NCBI GenBank assembly: GCA_025345505.1
Contig: JANVCC010000018.1
Span: 60,253,312 to 60,317,311 of the forward strand
Direction: 5' to 3'
Source: Todiramphus chloris collaris
Lineage: Eukaryota; Chordata; Aves; Coraciiformes; Alcedinidae
DNA length: 64,000 bases
Shown: positions 25,709 through 38,590 of the stretch, piece after piece
Layout of the letters: each line of letters begins with the position of its first letter
Numbering within the stretch: position 1 is the first letter of the stretch
Made by a program: the position numbers and the translations under genes
The notes under the pieces: model-generated
The model's input: the letters and a program-made list of their open reading frames with translations, nothing else
Databases searched by the model: none
Told to the model about the DNA's origin: nothing

Positions 25709-25720
25709 GGCAACAAGTTG

Positions 25721-28024
25721 CTGAAGCTGGCTGAAACCAAACGCAAACCACAAAGTGGTTTGTGAACAACTTTGTTGCTATTTCAGAAGGCTTTGCCCTT
25801 TGCAGTGACACAGGCTGTTGCTATTCTTGGGAGCCTATTGCAGGAGAGGGGAGGGCCGTCTGTCGGAAGTATTGCTTTTGCCTTTTAACAAATAGTTGGA
25901 GGCATCAGCCGTCCACACAAAGCTCGATGCACATTCCTTACCCATTAGCTTAAAGGGTCTCTCTCTCTTCCTCTCCCTGGTGTTCATACAAACAGGTTTT
26001 TTAACAGCGAAGGCACACTGAAAGGGAGGATTTGAAGTGTTTGCTGTGTCAGCTGAAGTTAGGGCACCGAGCACACACACGCAACATTGCTTCATTCTTG
26101 CAAATTGTGAGCAAGTTGCGGTGAGAAATAGCGGAGAGGAAAAAAAAAGTCATGGCAGCCCTTTGTAGTCTGTGACATTAAGAATCGGGATTTTTCACGG
26201 CATAGATGCATGTGCTATGTTACAAGCAAATGAAAGGCAAGCTACCTTCTCTCCTATGAAAATTACTCGTGGGAAAACTGAGACTACCTCGGTTATAACG
26301 AGTCAAAGGCTTGATTTTGAGAGCTGTTAGGGGTCACTAGCTTTGGCAGAAGCAGTGTTCAGAGGCCAGACTGCGTCGGGGAAAGTTACAGCAGTTGCAG
26401 GTAAGCTGCCCACAGGAGCTGCCTGCCCTGTCCTGGTCTTCATCCTGGTTCTGGTGCAGAAGCCTCTGAGCACTCTCAGCAAACTGGCTGGCCTCAGTGA
26501 GGCAAGTTGTCCAAGCCATGCCCAGTGGGAATTGCTGTTGTATAATTTGGCAGTGCTACAGGCTTCTTGTTTGTGCTCTTTTTTATTACTTGCTGGTTTG
26601 TCCTGGTTGGGTTTTTTTTTTTTTTAACACACTAATGCCTGCAGATAGCGTGGGAGGGAAGGCAGAGGTGGAAAGTTGGTGGCTTTTACAGTATTTCCAG
26701 GAAAGAGAATTACTAAACATTTTTTGCCTTAAGTAGAACAGGCATAATATACCCTTTATTGGTGTTCGCTTAACAAGAAAATCTGACAAAAGACATTGCA
26801 ACTGCCCCATCTGACAGCTGCCTCACTGACAGCTTTAGAACCTGGAGCACCAGGGATGCCAGGAGGGCACTGGTTCTGGCAGAGAGTTTGGTTTTGACAG
26901 TGCCTTTGATGTGGAGTTGAATGAGTCAGTGTAGCTCTGCTCTCATGTGTTACATATTTTCCATTTACAATGTTCACCTGTCAGGCAATGCAGGACACTA
27001 TCAAAGCTGTTAACAATTTCTTGCCACATCCAGAGTGGTATTGTTTCTTCATGGCGCATGCGCAAAAAGCAATGTCAATTCTTAAAGAAATTATTCAGCT
27101 GTTTTTGGGAAAAAAAAAAAAAAAAGAGAAGCTGTTTAGACCGGGGAAGGAGAAGAAATCTTTTCAGAGACTAAACTCAGTTCTGTCAGGATCCTCTGTT
27201 ATGATGTTTAACAACCTCCTCTAACAGCCCTGCTCAAGCACCTGCTCTCTGGAAACTCAGCTAACTCCATAGCTACACACTTGTTCCCATCTCCCAAATG
27301 CCTTTATATGTAATGGTCCTGGAGAAGGCAGAGGACTGATGGGATGCCAGTGGCAGTTTGACAGGGAGCAAAGCTGTGTTCCCAGAGGTGTGGCCCTGGA
27401 GGATGCTCTGGGGTTCACTCCTCCTGCCCAGAGCTGCTGCCTGGGGAGGGCTGACCCTGAGGCTGTGACCCCACTGCCTGCTGAGGAGATGAAAGAAAAA
27501 GGGAGTTCAATTCAGTCTTAGTTGAATGGCAGCTTCAGTTTCACAGAGAACTGACCAGAGGGTCTCTGGGCTCTGGTAGAAAGAGGGGATTTTTTAAGGG
27601 GGAATGCCTGGTGGGAAGTGAGGCATCCTCAACATCCTGAACTGATAATGGACTTCCCCCATCCCATGCTTGCACCAGGGTTAGTCAGATATTCTCGACT
27701 GTTAAGTTTGTATGTGTGGAGTTACAGAAGGTTCCACATAGAAAATCTGTCTCATCCTCGGGTAACCGTATTTGCAAGAATTGACTACTTAGCTTTGCTA
27801 TTAGCTTTTGCCACCCAGCTACCAGGAAGGTGCTTTGCTGAAATAGGGACTGCTGTGTGAAATTACTGGGACAAGCTTGCAGCACAGCATTGGTGTGACT
27901 GGAAGTATCCATTGCTCCTTCTTGCACTTGTGAAGAGCTTTTGCAGCCTTTACTTGTCTCCCTCATTCCCCCAGTTCCACCCAAAACTGATTCTGAAAAT
28001 TTCTACAAAGACAGCCTGGGCAGG
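25721..28024. other. Intergenic 5' flank of SLC2A12
   Basis: There is no gene on either strand. The stretch has short homopolymers (T13 near 26611, A15 near 27110) and moderately GC-rich patches near 27340-27500. Regulatory DNA for SLC2A12 may lie here, but no specific site can be supported. Confidence 0.5.
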
Positions 28025-28743
28025 TGTCATGGTTTAGAGTCAGGGCAGCCCGCTAGACCTGTAACAGATGCTTCCCTAAACAGGAAGAGAAAGGGAATAA
28101 AGGAGAGAGACTAAACAATTAGAAAAGGAAACTAGAGTAACTTTAATAAAAATGAAAATAATAATAATAAAAAAGGAATATATATTCAATTATATAGAAA
28201 AACAGTACCAAACTCAATGCCCCCGATGGCAATTACAGCACCATCATCACTGATGCTGTGGAGCAGGCGGGAGCAGGGGGAGTCCTAAACTGGGCTTAGC
28301 GGCAGATGGGAACTGCATTCAGGAGCTGGATTCTGGTACTGGATTCAAGAACACACAGATCAGGAGCAAAGGCAGAATGGACAGAGTTCTTTTTGGATTC
28401 CAGCTGAATAAAAGGCAAGGAAGGTGCCAGAGGAGCCACATAAGACACATATATGATGGATTCCCTCATTGGCCAGTTTGGGGTCATCTGTCCTGTCCAC
28501 TCCTCCCCACAGGTGCAGTCTTTGCTTTCTGCACCCTCCAACGTGTTACACAAGATCCAGCAGTGGCCTTGGTCTGTGTACCAACCCTTGGTAGTAACTC
28601 TGAACATGGGGCATTATCACTGCTAGAAGCAGACACTGTAAGAACAGGCTGCTAACTTCAGACAGTGCAGTTAATTAAAAGAACTGAGATGAAAAGTGAA
28701 ATCACTGAACAGAATTAGTTCTGTTCTCACTCAAACCAGGACA
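28025..28743 (-). mobile_element. ERVL-type endogenous retrovirus solo LTR
   Basis: The segment begins TGTCATGGTTTAG and ends CAAACCAGGACA, a TG...CA element with inverted ends about 719 bp long. Read on the minus strand it has the order of the avian ERVL LTR family: a TGTCCTGGTTTG start, then GACAGATGACCCCAAACTGG, a TA-rich block with ATTAAA as a possible poly(A) signal, then CCATGACA at the end. No internal retroviral genes flank it, so it is a solo LTR left by recombination. No clear target-site duplication was seen. Confidence 0.8.
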
Positions 28744-31172
28744 ACAGAATCAGGCTCATCTGCTATAGGATATTATTAATTTTGATGCAAGTAAGACATG
28801 TATTGTGACTGCAGCCCTTTCTGTTCAACTCCCCTCCCTAAATGTGGTCTTCCAACTAAATATACTGATTACATATAGGTGCTAGCACCTATATTCTTTG
28901 GGAGAACTAAAAAACCTGTCTGTAACTAACTGCACCTTCCTCTGAATGAGAAACATACTACCCCCAGGAGTAAGTTATAAAAACAAAAAGGTGCTTTTCA
29001 TTGAGTTCCCAAATCTTGTGATGAACAGATTTTAAGTGATAACTGTTGAGCAAGTAGAACATTGAATTTCTTTTTTTTTTTTTTTTTTTGGTAATTTTTT
29101 TGGTTTTTTTTTTTTTTTCCTAAGAGGAAAAATAAAATATATATATTTTAGACAGATAGTGGAATTTCTTTTTTGGAATTTCTTTTGTTTAAACTTGGAG
29201 TTTAGTGTTACCTATATTCTCCTCAGAAGCTAGAGCCTAGACTGATTTTTAAATGTTTACTTACTTGTTTACTCAAAAATCCATCAGACTAATCTTCTCC
29301 TAAAAGTAAAGGCCAAATAATACATTTTCCCTCCCTAGTGCTGCCTTTACTCCACAATATCTATGCCAGCTGCAATGCAGCAATAGCTTAACTTTGCCCC
29401 CTGTGGTAACCTCAGGAGGTACCTAGCTTTCACTGATTGTAAAGCAGCCAGGACACAGCACAAACTATAACGGACAAGCAAAAAATGAAGGAAAAAATAG
29501 TTATTCTGGGGACTTGCATTTGAGCTGCCCAGAGGGCAGTGCACTCTTGCCATGCTGAGCTGGAAGTGCTCCAGGTGCTGCAGAAGTACCACAGAGCTTC
29601 CTGGGCTTCAGCCTGATCCACAAGTTGCACCCCATGCCAAAAACACTGCATCAGGTTGATAAGGTCTCAGGGTAAAATGTTCCAGTAAGTGGATATGTGA
29701 AACATTTTGTCCTGAGATGTACCATTTGTCATGGCATTGGTATAAGAGGTGTTTTGTGCCATCATAGGTAGCCAGGTGACAGCGAAAAGCCACAGTTCAG
29801 CAGGTGCGAGAATCTTTCACAGTTTTGGCCAGAATGCTGAGTCACTGATGTTATTGGCATTATCTGGCATCAACTGGCATCTCAGAAAAGGAAGGTACTG
29901 GAAAAAAGCCAGTTCCAGCTAATGAAAGCAAACAGAGGAAAGGAGAGAAAATAGCCTGTGCTGGTTCTGCAGCCAAGGTGATCACAAAGGGATCTCATGC
30001 AATGCAGCAAATGTGAAACCCTTGCTGATGGCTGCAGGGTCCTGGTCCCACAGTTGTCTACCCACTCCATTTCCCAGCACAGATAAACAGACAAGCAAAC
30101 AAGTAAATCTTCAGTACAACCAACATGAACAGGATAAGAAGGAAGAAAAGGAAGCATGCTTTGCTACTTCTCAATTCTCTGTTTTTTGGGTTTTTTTTCC
30201 TGTTACTGCCTTGGCCATGTAGGCTGTTAAAAGAACTACTTGGCTCGTGCTGTGTGCCCGAAAGCGAGAGGTGTCAGAGCACAGGTAGGGGGGTTGCCAG
30301 AGGGTTTGCAAGGAGGGAAAGAATTGAATGTGCTCTGCCCTTCTCACTAGTGCCTGGAAAGGGAGTCCTGCTGAAACTGGGGGTTAGGCAGTGGTGTTCC
30401 AGAAGGCATGAAATCCCAAATGCCAGATTAGGCAAACAGCTTAATGACGCTCCAAAGAGGATGAGCCCCAGCTCCACAGCTGTGCTGTTTAAGGCTGGGC
30501 AGAAGGTCATGTGCTTCAGGAGAAAGAAGAGTGGAAAAGATAAAACAGCCAAAAGCAGAAGAGGATTCAGGAGACAAGCCAGGGGTATGAGCATAACACT
30601 GTCATGAGATTCCTCTCTTGGTTTTGTCCATGTACAATTGTTAAGAAATCATCTTTTCTGATACTTTCTTGATTACTTGCTTTCAAGACTGACCAAATTT
30701 AATCAGAGGCATGATTAGGCTAGAAAAAGATATTTATATTAAATTGCTGAATAATCTGCCTGGAAAATCTGTGAGGCTGATGTGAGCATTTCTTTTAAAA
30801 ACTCTGGTCATTATTTTATTTGTCTCCGTCTCCAGTGATCTAACAACTTAAATTTGGGACTGTGGAGAGACAGGAAAATCATCATTAAGCCAATAGGAAT
30901 GAATTAAGAACTGAGAGACTTTCTGAATCAGTTTTCCTAGGCCATTTTTATCAGAGTCCGAGGAAGGAAGGTCATACTACTTCCCTGTAGATTTTATGAC
31001 TTTCAGAAAGAAGATTGTGGAACTTTCTCAATTAATTTATTCTAAAATATGGAAATAAGGCTTTTCAGGGAAACCATGTAGATTATTTTCTTGACATATC
31101 AGCTGAAATTATGTTGCCTGCGTCTGTGATCTCTGAGCTTTGCTCATAGAACTAATAGTTCGTTGTTTGCAG
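28744..31172. other. Intergenic stretch between the first LTR and the candidate exon
   Basis: No gene or named repeat was recognised apart from the T-rich tract. A plus-strand frame at 30125-30607 (160 codons, Arg/Lys-rich second half) has no known similarity and is treated as chance. It ends near a donor-like AGGGG|TATGAG, but its phase does not fit the acceptor at 31172. Confidence 0.4.
29071..29118. repeat. T-rich low-complexity tract
   Basis: Two long T runs (29071-29089 and about 29104-29118) are separated by a short GGTAATTTTTTTGG spacer. Confidence 0.9.
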
Positions 31173-31517
31173 AAGAGGTTCATAAGAGAGCCAGCAGAGG
31201 ACAACATGAAGGACGCTGGAAGGACGAGGAGAGGAAAGATATATGGAGAGAAAAGAGAGAAATGGAACAAAATCCCCAAGAAAAATGTACCATTTATTCC
31301 AGAAAAAAAGTACCAATGTAAAAAAGCACAAGTATCCTTTCCCATTAGTACTGACACATTGACACCCACAGACAAGGGGGAAAGTGAGCCAAAATTTCAG
31401 TCACAGAGCAATGAAAATTCAGTGAAAAAGACAGAGCTATCTCAAGAAAGTGAAATCCAGACCTGTGACTGTAGAGAAGATAATTATCATTACTGCTGTG
31501 CAGGAAATGAATTGTAA
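31173..31517 (+). CDS. Possible orphan terminal coding exon, function unknown
   Basis: A good acceptor (TTCGTTGTTTGCAG) at 31172 is followed by 114 open codons and a stop at 31515-31517. AATAAA signals follow at about 31630 and 31655, roughly the spacing of a short 3' UTR. The predicted protein is hydrophilic, Lys/Glu/Ser-rich, and has a Cys/His-containing end (CDCREDNYHYCC). I do not recognise it. No matching upstream exon in the right phase was found, and the DNA is A-rich and T-poor, which lengthens chance frames. It may be the last exon of a small lineage-specific gene, a lncRNA, or nothing. Confidence 0.2.
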   Translation, partial: KRFIREPAEDNMKDAGRTRRGKIYGEKREKWNKIPKKNVPFIPEKKYQCKKAQVSFPISTDTLTPTDKGESEPKFQSQSNENSVKKTELSQESEIQTCDCREDNYHYCCAGNEL

Positions 31518-32705
31518 ATTAGGAGTCAGCTTTGTAAAGATTTTATAAATGTAAGATAAATTTCATAATCACAATATTTGGGCTGTGTCATTTGTGTCAT
31601 TTTTCAAATTAATAATTTCTGTATACATCAATAAATGGATAATACTAAGTAAATAAATGATAGTCTGATGTTATGTAGAAAATTAATGACAGCACTTAGA
31701 AAACAAATTTCTTCATTCCAGAGTCATGTGGTTTCTTACTAAATCATAGTCTTTGAGTTTTGTTCTTACTCTTTGAGAGGTGTTGTTTCATACCAATGTT
31801 TTTTTACCTGACTTTACAAAAGTCTTTTAGAAAAGTTCTTGACCTCTTTTAGTAGACAAATAATAGATGTAGTCCAGAGCTCATCACACTTCACAACTCC
31901 CTCCAGGGTCTTGAAAACACCTGCTGACTCACTGTACAACTATTTATTCCTGCTGCTCTTCTGTTAGCATCTTCTTTAAAAGTACTCTTTAAAAGTACAA
32001 TGTGGCCAGGGTCAGCAACTTTAACAGTTATGTTTTGGCAAAAACTTAAAAAACAAACTGAAGGTAAAAATTGGAGGTTGGAAAGTACAATACAAAAAGA
32101 ATTGAGCTGAGTAAACAAAATAAAAACTCAATTTTACTTCAGGATTCCACTTTCATGGTAGTGTAGCCTTTCCATCAAATAAAAGGAAAAGTCTTCTACC
32201 TTCTGGGTAACTAAAGGAGCCACTTATAATAGTTACTGAATAACATATCTGTGGTTTGCCATCACACACAGTTCTTTTCTGTTTGCTTCAAATATTTTTC
32301 TTTACATATTTTTTTAACAAAACATAGAAACAGCAGCCACGTACACTTGAAAGAAAGTTGTTCATCTGAAGTAAAATAGGAATGCAGTGATAAATGAATG
32401 TCAGAAAGTTTAGTAAAAATGCTTGTACAAATTTTATCCTGTTCATTATCTTGTGGGAAATTGCAAACTAGTTTCTGTACTCAAAATTTTTACGGGCTTG
32501 ATTTCTTTCTTACTTGCTTTGGATATAACTTTCTGGAAAGGTGAGGAAAACCCAATCTGAACCACTAAGAGGTGTATCATTGATACTTTTCAATTGTCTT
32601 TATCAGTATCCAGTACACTGCTTTGTGTGGTCAGAGTCATTTCAATCAGCTACTTCACTGGCAGAGGCTGAGCTTAAGCCTGAACTCACTCAGAGTAAGT
32701 GTCTC

Positions 32706-33410
32706 TGTGCCCTGGTTTGAGTAAGAACAGAACTAATTCTGTTCAGTGATTTTACCTTTCATCTCAGTTTCTTCTAACTAACTGCATTTTCTGAAGTTAA
32801 CAGCAGATTTTCACAGGCAGTGTCTGCTTCTAACAGTGATAACACTCCAAGTTTAGAGATAGTACTAAGGGTTGGTGTGCAGACTAAGGTCACTGCTGCA
32901 TCTTGTGCACCATGTTGGGGTGCAAAAAGTACAACGTGGAATTGCAGGGAAGAGCAGACAGGACAGGTGACCCTAAACTGACCAACAAGGGATTCCATCC
33001 CATATTCAGAATAAAGCTGAAGGATCATGAGGGTCAAGCTCTTCTTCAATGGCCAGTGTCCAAGGAGGACTCTGTCCATTCTGCCATTGGTCCCAACTCA
33101 TGTCTTCCTGAATACTGTTTCAGAATCCAGCTCTTCAGTCTGGTTCCTGTCTGCCACTGAATCCAGTCTGAGACCCTCCCGGTGCCTGCTCCACAGCATC
33201 AGAGGTGTCTGTGAAGTAATTGCCATAAGCAGGAGCTGGGTTCAATACTGGTTTTGTATATATTTGTATATACTCCATTTTATTATTATTATTTGCATTA
33301 AATCAGATCTAGCTTTTTTGTGTCATCCGTTACTCTCTCTCCCATATTCCCCTTACCTACATAGTGCAGTGCCTGTCTGTGTGCAGTCCCTGAGCAAGAA
33401 CTAGGCCTGA
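32706..33410 (+). mobile_element. ERVL-type solo LTR, older copy
   Basis: This copy matches the LTR at 28025-28743 in inverted orientation. CCCTGGTTTGAGTAAGAACA, GGACAGGTGACCCTAAACTG, the GCTCCACAGCATCAG block and the TATATTTGTATATACTCC region come in the same order. It is clearly more diverged, the last 60-80 bases are hard to align, and the right boundary is approximate. There is no internal retroviral sequence. Confidence 0.65.
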
Positions 33411-36400
33411 AGAAGCCAGTTAGTAATGTCACCAACTGCCTGAAATCAGGTGGCTTTTAGGAATTTCCAAACGAGGTGCCAAAAATGGAAGCCCTTTAGA
33501 TCACTGCGCAGTGGAAAAAGGGGCTTTGCTCTTTCCTCATGTGATAAATTGTTAAAAATGAATAAGCTGAAATTCCCTTTGCCTGTTCCAATTAAGGAAA
33601 GGGATGTACATTGCTAAGAAAAATGTGAGCTGCTGAAATGTATTTTTTTTTTGTTGCTGGGAAACATTTTCTCCCGCATGGAATATGTCAGTCACACAGG
33701 AAATGCAGTCATTTTCATGGTTTTAATTATTTCCACTGAGAAAGTGTTTTGTTTTCTCCTGAAAATCTTTTTGTTGCAAAAATAAACAACTAAATGTCAT
33801 TAATTCTATGCTTCGACTTCTTGCTGTTTTCTGACCACAGTTGGCAACCTGAAAGCAGTTTTACATGCATTCATTAATACCAAATGTTGGGGGTAAAGCT
33901 TTCCAAACTCCATCAAAATTTTCAAATTGTTGCAGGCAAGCAGGAAATGAAACCAGCCTCCAGTGTGCGGGTCATTTCGCGTTCACCCGGTGGGTGCAAA
34001 GAAATAAGTAGTGTACAATCCTGCAATGAAATGAAATCTTTAAGTCGTCTATTTCCCAGAACAATTGTCACCAGTTCATTAACAGGTAGCAAATACAGTC
34101 TTTAATTGACAGGCGTCCAGGGGAAATTCAGTTTGAGACCATCATTCCCCTTCATTGCAGAGGGCAATGAAAGCTCTGCAGGTGGAGTGATGGGTCTGGT
34201 ATCATCCAGGAACATAGGAAAGGCTGTTTGGAAGAAACAGAGGGTTTCTGCCCCAGAATCTTTCCTTGCCTCTGCACTCACCAAAATCCCATCTTTTGAA
34301 ATATAGGTAGGTGAAATACTACCCTGACACTGCTTTGACAGGGAGGTGCCAGTGAGTGAGGTTTCCTTTCCCCACTGTGCCACCCCCATGGGGCAGATGT
34401 TAACTGTGCTAGCAGGAGAGGCCAAGGAGGAAACTGTTTCCCACTTAAAAAAAAAAGAAAAGAAAAAAAAAAAAAAAAAAAGAAAAAAAGATGTTTTCTC
34501 CCAGTGACTATGAGGGGGGAGTGAAAGCCATTTGGCTACGAGCTTTCTGGCCCCTCACACCATCTGACATAGCTCTCAAAGGCAGACTGTGCCTGTGTGA
34601 GCAGTAGCCGCTTTGTTGTCTAACATGGATTGGTTGGGTGTACACCCATGCGACCTCTGCAGACCTCCTCTGGGAGGAAACTCTCAGTGGGGCCATGGTC
34701 TCAAAGTAGATCCCCAACATGCACCCTCCAAAAGCAGATGGTGTTGGTTGCATCTCACTGCAGTTCAAGGACTGGCGATTGCTTTTCATTCATTTGTGGT
34801 TTAATTTGCTTTTTTAAAAGCCTGGAGTACATATAACCTCTAGCAAAGCTGATTTAATGACCTCCAGGGTAGAAACAAGCCCTCTCCTGTAATTTTCTGG
34901 TTCGTTTGCCATCACAATTTTTACAAAGGACTTTCCAGAGCTGCTGAGGACTTCAGCCTAGATTCCTGACGCCACCTCCCTCTCTGTCGCTGGCACAGAC
35001 GCACACAGCCTTGCAAGAAAGCAGCTGCCGCCCATCACCAAGATCCCTGCCATGCCAGCACAGCTGCTTGGCTGAGTTACTTCTGTGAAACAAGAGACCT
35101 TAGCATCAGGACTTGGACCTCTCTGAAGATTACAGAAGTCCTGGTGCACTCATTTGGCTTGTCCATGGTGTGGGCTGCCAGTCTCTGAGCAACTCCATTC
35201 AGCAAACACCCTTCTCATTCAGATTCAGACTCCATGCTGCTCAGTTTGGCTTAAACCTCTCTGTTGCAGACAAATCACTGAAGCATTAGTTGTTTAAATT
35301 CACACTGATGAAATAGGCATTGACAAAGGCCAAGGGGCTGTCAGTGATACTGCATGTGCTGTGTGAGAGACTCACAGTGCCCTGAAGAGCCACCACGCTG
35401 CCTCTGAGAAGAAATTCTCCCCAGGGAAGGGATGTCTAATATTGGGTTCACGGCAAACAGGGTGCACACAATGCTTCAGCCTTACACTAGAGCTGCTAAC
35501 TTCAGCAAGTCTGGTCAAAGAAGCATGGACAAAGCATAGTTTTGTAGCTAGCTGACATAGAGTTTCCTACCATAGACACAGCACATGAGAAAGCTTTTCA
35601 CACATGTGGAGTCAATAGGCAGGAGATACTGTCTCAGCTGAAGGTTATTTTCATACCACAAAAAAAGTCATCAGAAACTCTAGAGCAGCACTAAGGTGGC
35701 TGCTTATTTGCAGCTACTTTTATGCGAGCAAGGAAACTTGCTAATCTCTTCCTGGCTTCTTTGGGAAAGTGAAAGACCCATTTTCCTTCTCCAGCCTCAT
35801 AACAGAGTGATCACACCAACCTGACTGTCTTCTGAGGAAGCTGGTGAGGAGTTTTGGCACAGCCTTCAACTTCTGCCCTTCTAGACAGGGAACTTTGAAA
35901 ACTTCCCTCAGAATCCATCTTATTCTCAAAATCTTACTCTTTCCCAAGTAGTGAGCAATACATATTCCACCACCTAAAGAAAAGTCTCTTCTTCCCTGTC
36001 TGTGACTCTCCTGAATTGCACCTTGGCTTTTTGCAGTGGATGTCTGCCCAGTCCTGATGGACAGCTCTGAAATTTCAGTTGTGCTCAGTGAACATACCTT
36101 CACATCCCCCTACCACATACACACTCATGCTTTCTTACTCCTGACTCTCTGACCATGTCTTCTCCTGTCCCTCAGCCCACTGAGGGGGCAAAGCATCTAC
36201 AGTATCGAGGACAGAAACTTGGACCTTCTGTTCCCTTCTGAAGAAAGTCCTAGTTCACTGCATAACATCTGACTTTGGAATGGCTCTCCTTGTGATTTAG
36301 ACTTTTTTGTGACTAACAAACATACATAGACATATATATATCCCTATTTATCACTGTAGGGTTTGGCTCCCTTGCAATTCTAAAAGTCAGTACACTCAGG

Positions 36401-36705
36401 CCAACTCTCAAACTCCTGGATATGTGTCACTAAAATCAGTCCCTAACTCCCAGAGTTTTAGGGTTATCACATCTACACAACCCACCCTCTCTGCTGTAAA
36501 AACTTGGAAGGCTGAGTTGGTTGACCTTCATTCATAGCAACTCAAGAATGAGAATATGAATGTAAATAACTCAGCATTTTTTATTTTTAAAAGCCTCAAT
36601 TTCTATGCCAGTCTTTTGATTTTGATTTTCTGAAATACATATGAAGTGTTTAACATTTCATCTTCAGCTTGAACATACATGATGTTAAAATTGGGGAGAA
36701 GCAAG
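33411..36705. other. Intergenic stretch, no gene seen
   Basis: Nothing was recognised apart from an A-rich tract at 34447-34489. Open frames are short and overlap on both strands. Confidence 0.5.
34447..34489. repeat. A-rich low-complexity tract
   Basis: The tract is A runs with single G interruptions. Confidence 0.95.
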
Positions 36706-37172
36706 AGTGAAGAAGATTTTCCTCATATTGAGGTGGAACTTCTGTGTTTCACCTTGCTACCATTACCTCTCATCCTATCACAGGGCACCACTGAAAAGAG
36801 ACTGGCCCCTTCTACTTGATACCCACCCTTCAGATATTTGTAAACATTCATAAGATCACCTCTCAGTCTTCCCTTTTCCAGGCTAAACAGCCCCAGGGCT
36901 CTCAGCCTTTCCTCATAAGAGAGATGTTCCAGGCCCTTCATCATCTTTGTAGCTCTCCGTTGGACTCTCTCTAGTATTTCCCTGTCCCTCTTGGACTGGG
37001 GAGACCAGAACTGGATACAATATTCCAAAAATGGTCTCACTAGTACACAGCAGAGGGGGAGGAGAGCCTCCCTCTACCTGCTGGTCACTGTCTTCTTCAT
37101 GCACCCCAGGCTGCCATTGGCCTTCCTGGCCACAAGGGCACATTGCTGGTCCATGGATAACTTACTGTCCAC
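36706..37172 (-). mobile_element. Internal CR1 fragment, near-identical inverted copy of 39459-39926
   Basis: The 467 bp read on the minus strand as the C-terminal part of the CR1 reverse transcriptase ORF ([14 protein letters not shown] and [19 protein letters not shown]). By eye it differs from the plus-strand copy at 39459-39926 by about seven substitutions and one deleted base, about 98% identity. It lacks both the CR1 3' end and terminal repeat and any 5' region, and both edges stop abruptly. It therefore looks like a duplicated and inverted piece, not an independent insertion. Beyond its right edge, GTTCAGAGAAGAGAGA is repeated. Confidence 0.85.
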
Positions 37173-38185
37173 AGAGTTCAGAGAAGAGAGAGAGACAGTT
37201 CAGAGAAGAGAGACATCTAGGCAGCCCACCGGGCCAGGGGACACGGTAAGTCCCCACAGACATTTTTCCTGCTGCACTGCTCTGGGACAGAGGAAGGTGC
37301 AAAGCAACTCATCTCTCTCAGCAGCAGCTTGTGTTCTTCCTCCTCCTTCAGCTCCCTTAAGTAAGCAGGGAGAAGAAGCAAAGAGCTTGTCCTGTTTAAG
37401 CTGAGTATCCTGATGACAAGACAGATGTCTTGATGACTCAGATATGTATGTGGTCTTCATGTGTGAGTACTGCATAGGTTTATTTCATGCACAAGGGCAC
37501 CTAGAAACAAAAGACAGTTATGCAGAAGTTGGGTAATCCCAGAAATAGAATGTATTTATGTCTCTGTAACTCAGCTCCTTTGTGCATATGCACAATACAT
37601 TGTTTAATATCTTTATTGCATACAGTTTCTTTCTCATGCCCTCACCTTGTTCAGTACACAGACCAAATAATGTTTAGTTAATAACCATTTGGAAGTCTTT
37701 GTTACATCAGAGCTGTAAAACCGCAGCCGTTGTTACTGTCCTTATAACCTACAGTGCTAGTCATTATTTTGATTTTGTGTAATTTTTTCCAGCCTATGGT
37801 CCTAACCTTGGAAATAGAGATAATCTGACATGTAGATATGGTTAAGTTTCTCTATAAAATGTTAGATGGTACTGTAATATATAGAAATTTCATAAACCCA
37901 AATGAATCCACCTTCTCAACACGTCAATAAGATGAGTGGATAGCATTATCTCTGCATTGGGGTTGAGGAACTGGGATGCATGATTTTAAGTCCAAACCCA
38001 TCCTTTAAACACAGATGCCCAGTCTGAGAAACCTGGGATCCAGCCTTGTCATGTAAGTGTTAAACAAGCCTTAATACATATAATGGCAGTTACCATTGTC
38101 TTTGGTAGTACTTGGGTGTCTTGAACACAGCTGAAAAAAAAGTTCAGGATCTCAGATCATACAAAGAGAAAAAATAATTCTGACA
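37173..38185. other. Spacer between the inverted CR1 copies
   Basis: There is no gene. This is AT-rich DNA starting with a short GA-rich duplicated motif. It forms part of the spacer of about 2.3 kb of the inverted repeat. Confidence 0.5.
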
Positions 38186-38590
38186 GCATCCTCTGTAGGC
38201 CATCTAGTCCATCTTCCTGCTCAAACAGAACATCAGTTATATCAGTTTTCCCTGGGTATCCTTATTGCTAAATTGTTTGTGTCTAACTTGCTTTTTAAAA
38301 TTCCTAAAAATGGAGATTTTACTGTCTTCTGAGGCATCTATCTTCCAGTGTCTAAGTATTGTTAGACCAATGTTTAGACTAAACTCTCTATATTACAACT
38401 AGTCCCCCATTCCTTGCTTTGTTCACAAGGGACATGAAGAACTGTATCTCTCTCTTTGAAAATGCTGCTGCTGTCCCCTGGAGTCCTCACTGGCTCATAT
38501 CTTACTTTGGGGAACACTGCCCAGAACAGAACACAAAACATCAGCAGAGGCCTCAGGGTTGCTGAGTAAGGCAGAGAAATTTCTCTGTGC
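38186..38590 (-). mobile_element. Old, diverged CR1 fragment
   Basis: On the plus strand this reads as the complement of a CR1 3' region: GGCCATCTAGTCCATCTTCC near the left and CCAGAACAGAACACAAAACA near the right. It is much more diverged than its neighbours and meets the plus-strand CR1 head to head near 38590. Confidence 0.6.

Larger units (their letters stand above)
25380..25720 (-). promoter_or_regulatory. GC-rich 5' end of SLC2A12
   Basis: The stretch around exon 1 is clearly richer in GC and CpG than the AT-rich DNA on both sides, as expected for the 5' end of a vertebrate gene. No TATA box or clear initiator was recognised. The promoter should lie at or just above 25620-25720 for a minus-strand gene. 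Confidence 0.4.

Noticed and set aside
30125-30607. 160-codon plus-strand frame upstream of the candidate exon at 31173
   Set aside because: The only good donor at its end is in phase 1 while the acceptor at 31172 needs phase 0. The N-terminal half is low-complexity, so it cannot be joined as one gene.
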